From Proteiniphilum propionicum (GTDB taxonomy: Bacteria; Bacteroidota; Bacteroidia; Bacteroidales; Dysgonomonadaceae): a DNA stretch of 64,000 nt. Below the pieces are notes generated by a model. It did not search any database. It worked only from the letters and a program-made list of their open reading frames with translations, and was not told the origin of the DNA. Positions 61,014 to 64,000 of this stretch are shown here, piece after piece. Location: NCBI RefSeq assembly GCF_022267555.1, contig NZ_CP073586.1:1488001-1552000 (forward strand), read 5' to 3'. Position 1 is the stretch's first letter. Each line of letters opens with the position of its first letter. The position numbers and the translations under genes are program-made.

Positions 61014-61811
61014 ATGAAAAATAAAGAGATTAATGCACTAGTATTCCTACTTCTTGGATTTGCAGTGTTTTGTTTAATAATGTACGGTTTAGTTAAATAT
61101 ATTGATTTTAGTGGTGCAAAGATGGCTCTTGCATTAATAGCTTTTTTCACCTACTCTTTCCTTGCTTTATGGATTGGTAATAAGTTTAATAACACCAGAA
61201 ACAAATTTTTCAAGATATTTATATTTGTACTCTCAACACCAATAGCAGCATTAATACTATTGCTAAAACTGCTTGGCCCTTTTATGATCATTTCTATGGG
61301 GTTTATTATGTATTTATTTTGTTCCATTTCCATGCAAGTAGTTATTATATATATAATTAATGGAATCAAGGAAATACCTATAGAAATGACTACATTTATA
61401 TTATTCTCATCTTCATCCATTATTGCAGTGGCATTTCATCAAAACATTTTGAACTTTATAAATAAATACCACCCTGCTGTCCAAAAAGGTTATTTAGTAG
61501 AGCAAAACAAGAAGGTAGTTGATCTAATTAAATACTTGTTTAATATAAATAATGTAAGATTTGTAATATACTTATTGTATTTTATTTTCATAATTGTTTT
61601 TTCAATCAAAACTCTAGATAATAGAACAGTATTGAATAATGAAATTATTGACTATGCTGTAATGCAAGCATTTCTTGTATTTTTAGCATTCGACAATATT
61701 AGAATAAATTCAAAAGAAGTGAAAATCCTTGCTTCTAAATTATTAGAAAAATTCATACTTGTCATATTAGTTGATAATCCGGAAGATAAAGATCTAGACA
61801 AGAGTAATTGA
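61014..61811 (+). CDS. Multi-pass membrane protein of a mobile element, unknown
   Basis: A 265-residue protein with about six hydrophobic segments (VFLLLGFAVFCLIMYGLV, LALIAFFTYSFLALWIG, FFKIFIFVLSTPIAALILLLKLLGPF, IISMGFIMYLFCSISMQVVIIYIING, TTFILFSSSSIIAVAF and VIYLLYFIFIIVFSI) and a charged cytoplasmic C-terminus (KLLEKFILVILVDNPEDKDLDKS). No known family. It is the first gene after the integrase, a position often used for accessory functions such as superinfection exclusion or abortive-infection membrane effectors; that is speculation. Base use is very AT-rich compared with the core genes to the left. Confidence 0.6.
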   Translation: MKNKEINALVFLLLGFAVFCLIMYGLVKYIDFSGAKMALALIAFFTYSFLALWIGNKFNNTRNKFFKIFIFVLSTPIAALILLLKLLGPFMIISMGFIMYLFCSISMQVVIIYIINGIKEIPIEMTTFILFSSSSIIAVAFHQNILNFINKYHPAVQKGYLVEQNKKVVDLIKYLFNINNVRFVIYLLYFIFIIVFSIKTLDNRTVLNNEIIDYAVMQAFLVFLAFDNIRINSKEVKILASKLLEKFILVILVDNPEDKDLDKSN

Positions 61812-61816
61812 ATTTT

Positions 61817-63883
61817 TTATAACCCATTCATTCCAATCTGAATTTGATCTGCTGATGTCTTGTGCTTGTAATCAATGATATTTTTATAATATTCGTAGGC
61901 ACTACTTGCAGTCAGTATTGGGATTTTTTGTAATTTAATGTAATCAATTAATTCGCCAAGCTCGTCTCTTCTCATTTGCGCTCCCTCGGATGAAAATTTA
62001 TACTCAATATATCCTGGATGGGTTATAAAAACCAGCCACTCTTTGGTAGCTAAAGCTAAATCGACATCATTTTTACACACATCTATCATAGAAGTGTTAT
62101 TTACTCCAGCATCAAAGCTCCTCCTGATGATCCTCATTGGATTAAGGGGGGGAATATTAGGGCTTTCCTCTCTTGTTCCAGTTATTAGACTTGCGGAAAA
62201 ATATCTTCTAATTATATTGTTAATATCCCCAGTTGTTCCTCCTTGAACTGGAACATATATTGTTGATTTTATACCAAATTGCTTCATAAATAGCTGACTT
62301 TTAATCATCTCCAATTCAACATCCTCAAGGGGGATAGTTGTAAGATTCACCTCGCTGTAAGAGTGGCTTGCTATGTCATGACCGTTTGAGTAGAGTTCTA
62401 TAATTTGAGCTGGTGTCAATTTTATGGGGTCTGCTTCAACAATGGAATTGGTTGGAACTGCAAATGTGCCTTTTACCCTCTTCTCATTTAAGACATCAAT
62501 AAACCACTCGTCTGACGACATACCATCGTCTGCACAAAAAGTTATAATTGGGTGTGGGAGTTTTGGCGGAGTTATAGTGTTGATATAAATATCTTTTACA
62601 AATCCTCTTAATGCCTTACTTGTTAAAGGAGCATCAATACCTGCTCTTACCACATCAACTGATGATTGGTTAATTATAGCTGAAGTACCTGATGTAACTG
62701 TAAGTGCTGATAATGCAGAACTAATGGGATGTGAAAAACGAACATATGTATCTTCAGTTAGAGTGACATTTACATTAGAATTACTCACAGTTAGATTAAT
62801 TTCACCTCTCTTATTTATTCCTATATGTTTTGCATTACCTGTTACAAAAGATTTAAAGTTGTATGTTCCTGCGGGTAAATGATATAACTTTTTCGAGTAT
62901 CTCCAATTGTCAGCTACATCTATATTCCCAGATAGATTTATATAGCCAGACCCCCAAATCTCTTCATCCTCTATATTAGATTCAGTCAACTCAGCTATTA
63001 TATTATCTCCAGTGCCTATAATTTTAGCATCCACTAGGCTCTCTATCCCTGTAATTACTTGATTTATTTTCAATGGGTCAATAAAAATTGATAGATTATT
63101 ATTATCTAAGCTTACCCCATCTGTATTAATGTAAATTATGTAATTTGATATAGGAACTTTAACTATGCCTGTGTAAAGCCTTGTATCCCCTGAAAATGTA
63201 TATTGGACTTCATCTATTTCTACAACTACATAAAAAAATGCAGACTCCGTATTTCTTATCCTCGTAATCTTAAATGTACTAGGCAATATGTCTGAAGTAG
63301 TATCAACCCTTAGAATCGAGTTATAACTAACTTGTAGTCTTAAGTAACCTTCAATCTTTTTTATGATATCAGGGATATCCCTTTTTATATACTTTTCATC
63401 AATGTATATCCTTGTTGCATTAGAAGTCGTTTTTAGTTTGCTCTTTATATATGTTATATTAATCTCAGCTAAATTCAATGAGCTAAACGATACTTGATTA
63501 ACCTCAGATTCTCCTACGATAGTGCTTAGTGTTTCACCGGCAGATAGTAAAGATGAACCGTTCCAATAGGAATATCTTATCGTTAATGTAAAATTCCCCC
63601 CTGTTAATCTTGAACTTTCAATCGAGATATCTCTTATATCTCTATCGAGAACTACGCTTACATCAATAACAGCGTCTGCTACACTTGCCCAGTCATCTTT
63701 GTTTATGGCCCAATTTCCAAATGTTTTTTTGTTTAAATCGTCCTCAAGTTTAACTATTCCATTTTTATTTACCTCCAACTCACCCTTCACCTTCTCAAAA
63801 TTCCTATCAATCACACCTCTGTTATCTGCGCCGGTGCCTGATTGTCCGTCCCAGGATTTTATTTTTTCAAGTTCTATTGCCAT
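61817..63883 (-). CDS. Phage tail-type protein with polysaccharide deacetylase (NodB) domain
   Basis: A 688-residue protein likely to be a tail or receptor-binding component. Its start (AIELEKIKSWDGQSGTGADNRGVIDRNFEKV) is a motif shared by Bacteroidetes prophage tail proteins; residues about 60-430 are beta-rich with many Asn/Ser/Thr strands. The C-terminal part (about 445-675) is a NodB-type deacetylase: IITFCADDGMSSDEW holds the Asp pair, HDIASHSYSEVNLT the His-x3-His metal site, RIIRRSFD the Arg strand, and LVFITHPGY the last catalytic His. It would trim acetyl groups from surface polysaccharide during adsorption. It is transcribed toward the integrase side; the gene ahead of it ends at 63925. 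Confidence 0.75.
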   Translation of the reverse strand: MAIELEKIKSWDGQSGTGADNRGVIDRNFEKVKGELEVNKNGIVKLEDDLNKKTFGNWAINKDDWASVADAVIDVSVVLDRDIRDISIESSRLTGGNFTLTIRYSYWNGSSLLSAGETLSTIVGESEVNQVSFSSLNLAEINITYIKSKLKTTSNATRIYIDEKYIKRDIPDIIKKIEGYLRLQVSYNSILRVDTTSDILPSTFKITRIRNTESAFFYVVVEIDEVQYTFSGDTRLYTGIVKVPISNYIIYINTDGVSLDNNNLSIFIDPLKINQVITGIESLVDAKIIGTGDNIIAELTESNIEDEEIWGSGYINLSGNIDVADNWRYSKKLYHLPAGTYNFKSFVTGNAKHIGINKRGEINLTVSNSNVNVTLTEDTYVRFSHPISSALSALTVTSGTSAIINQSSVDVVRAGIDAPLTSKALRGFVKDIYINTITPPKLPHPIITFCADDGMSSDEWFIDVLNEKRVKGTFAVPTNSIVEADPIKLTPAQIIELYSNGHDIASHSYSEVNLTTIPLEDVELEMIKSQLFMKQFGIKSTIYVPVQGGTTGDINNIIRRYFSASLITGTREESPNIPPLNPMRIIRRSFDAGVNNTSMIDVCKNDVDLALATKEWLVFITHPGYIEYKFSSEGAQMRRDELGELIDYIKLQKIPILTASSAYEYYKNIIDYKHKTSADQIQIGMNGL

Positions 63884-63924
63884 GATTTATATCTTTATTT
63901 TGTTTGTTGAATATTTATGTTTCG

Positions 63925-64000
63925 TTATTTCAATTTAAAAAACTCCCCTTCAATTACTTCTTCCATGCCATCAATATTTATCTTTTTATTGAACTGGAAG
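63925..64000 (-). CDS. C-terminal end of an upstream prophage gene (partial)
   Basis: The - strand reading frame from the right edge ends with a TAA at 63925-63927, encoding the last 24 residues (ending GEFFKLK). It lies 41 nt upstream of the tail-deacetylase ATG and on the same strand, so it is probably the preceding gene of the same element, possibly another tail component. Too little is present to name it. Confidence 0.55.
   Translation of the reverse strand, partial: FQFNKKINIDGMEEVIEGEFFKLK

Noticed and set aside
1-64000. CRISPR arrays, rRNA genes, intact insertion sequences
   Set aside because: I saw no regularly spaced repeats, rRNA signatures or transposase genes.
59653-64000. Second copy of the tRNA-Cys 3' end as the other attachment site
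   Set aside because: No match found in the window; expected beyond the right edge.

Overview
The window reads as a chromosome segment from the phylum Bacteroidota, most likely order Bacteroidales. Supporting signs are the TTTG-N19-TAnnTTTG promoters (clearest in front of rpsO), Bacteroidetes-type families (DUF4827, LptE-like, XylR-like LacI/AraC hybrids, the sugar-MFS/nagA/nagB set), few Shine-Dalgarno sequences, and many lipobox or Tat-like signals. The family within the order cannot be fixed from what I see.

Region A (1-12.1 kb, + strand) is an exported glycan/lipid-processing cluster. It holds a left-truncated GH36-type alpha-galactosidase, two DegT-family PLP aminotransferases with Tat-like signals, two neutral-ceramidase-fold (PF04734) proteins, one of them fused to an alpha/beta-hydrolase, two lipoproteins that look like TIM-barrel glycosidases, and a GH16 enzyme. 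Region B (12.2-28.6 kb, - strand) converges on it. It carries a NodB-like protein, a DUF4886-esterase fusion, four exported Gfo/Idh/MocA-fold proteins (one a GH109 alpha-N-acetylgalactosaminidase candidate), a GH20-like protein, ApbE, nagB, nagA, a sugar MFS permease and a XylR-type regulator. Together A and B look like a locus that strips (acetyl)amino sugars and galactose from a host or environmental glycoconjugate and feeds GlcNAc-6-P to NagA and NagB. No SusC/SusD pair is visible.

Region C (28.6-59.3 kb) is core chromosome: rpsO with its own promoter and terminator, a possible attenuated small transcript beside it, then nadB-folP-cdaA-recF-DUF721 (+). Next comes a long - strand run: rpe, comEC, nrnA-like, DUF4827, glmM, an acyltransferase, a sigma-54 activator, lptE-like, a TPR-like protein and secG. 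It is followed by a TlpA-like thioredoxin, an amidase, an MCE protein, dnaA, endonuclease I, a metallophosphoesterase, rnhB, tex and radA. Several genes start later than their longest open frame suggests.

Region D (59.58 kb to the end) is a mobile element at tRNA-Cys(GCA): a tyrosine recombinase just downstream of the tRNA, an unknown multi-pass membrane protein, and on the opposite strand a phage-tail-type protein ending in a polysaccharide-deacetylase domain, preceded by the last codons of another gene. The element runs off the right edge, so its far attachment site is not seen.
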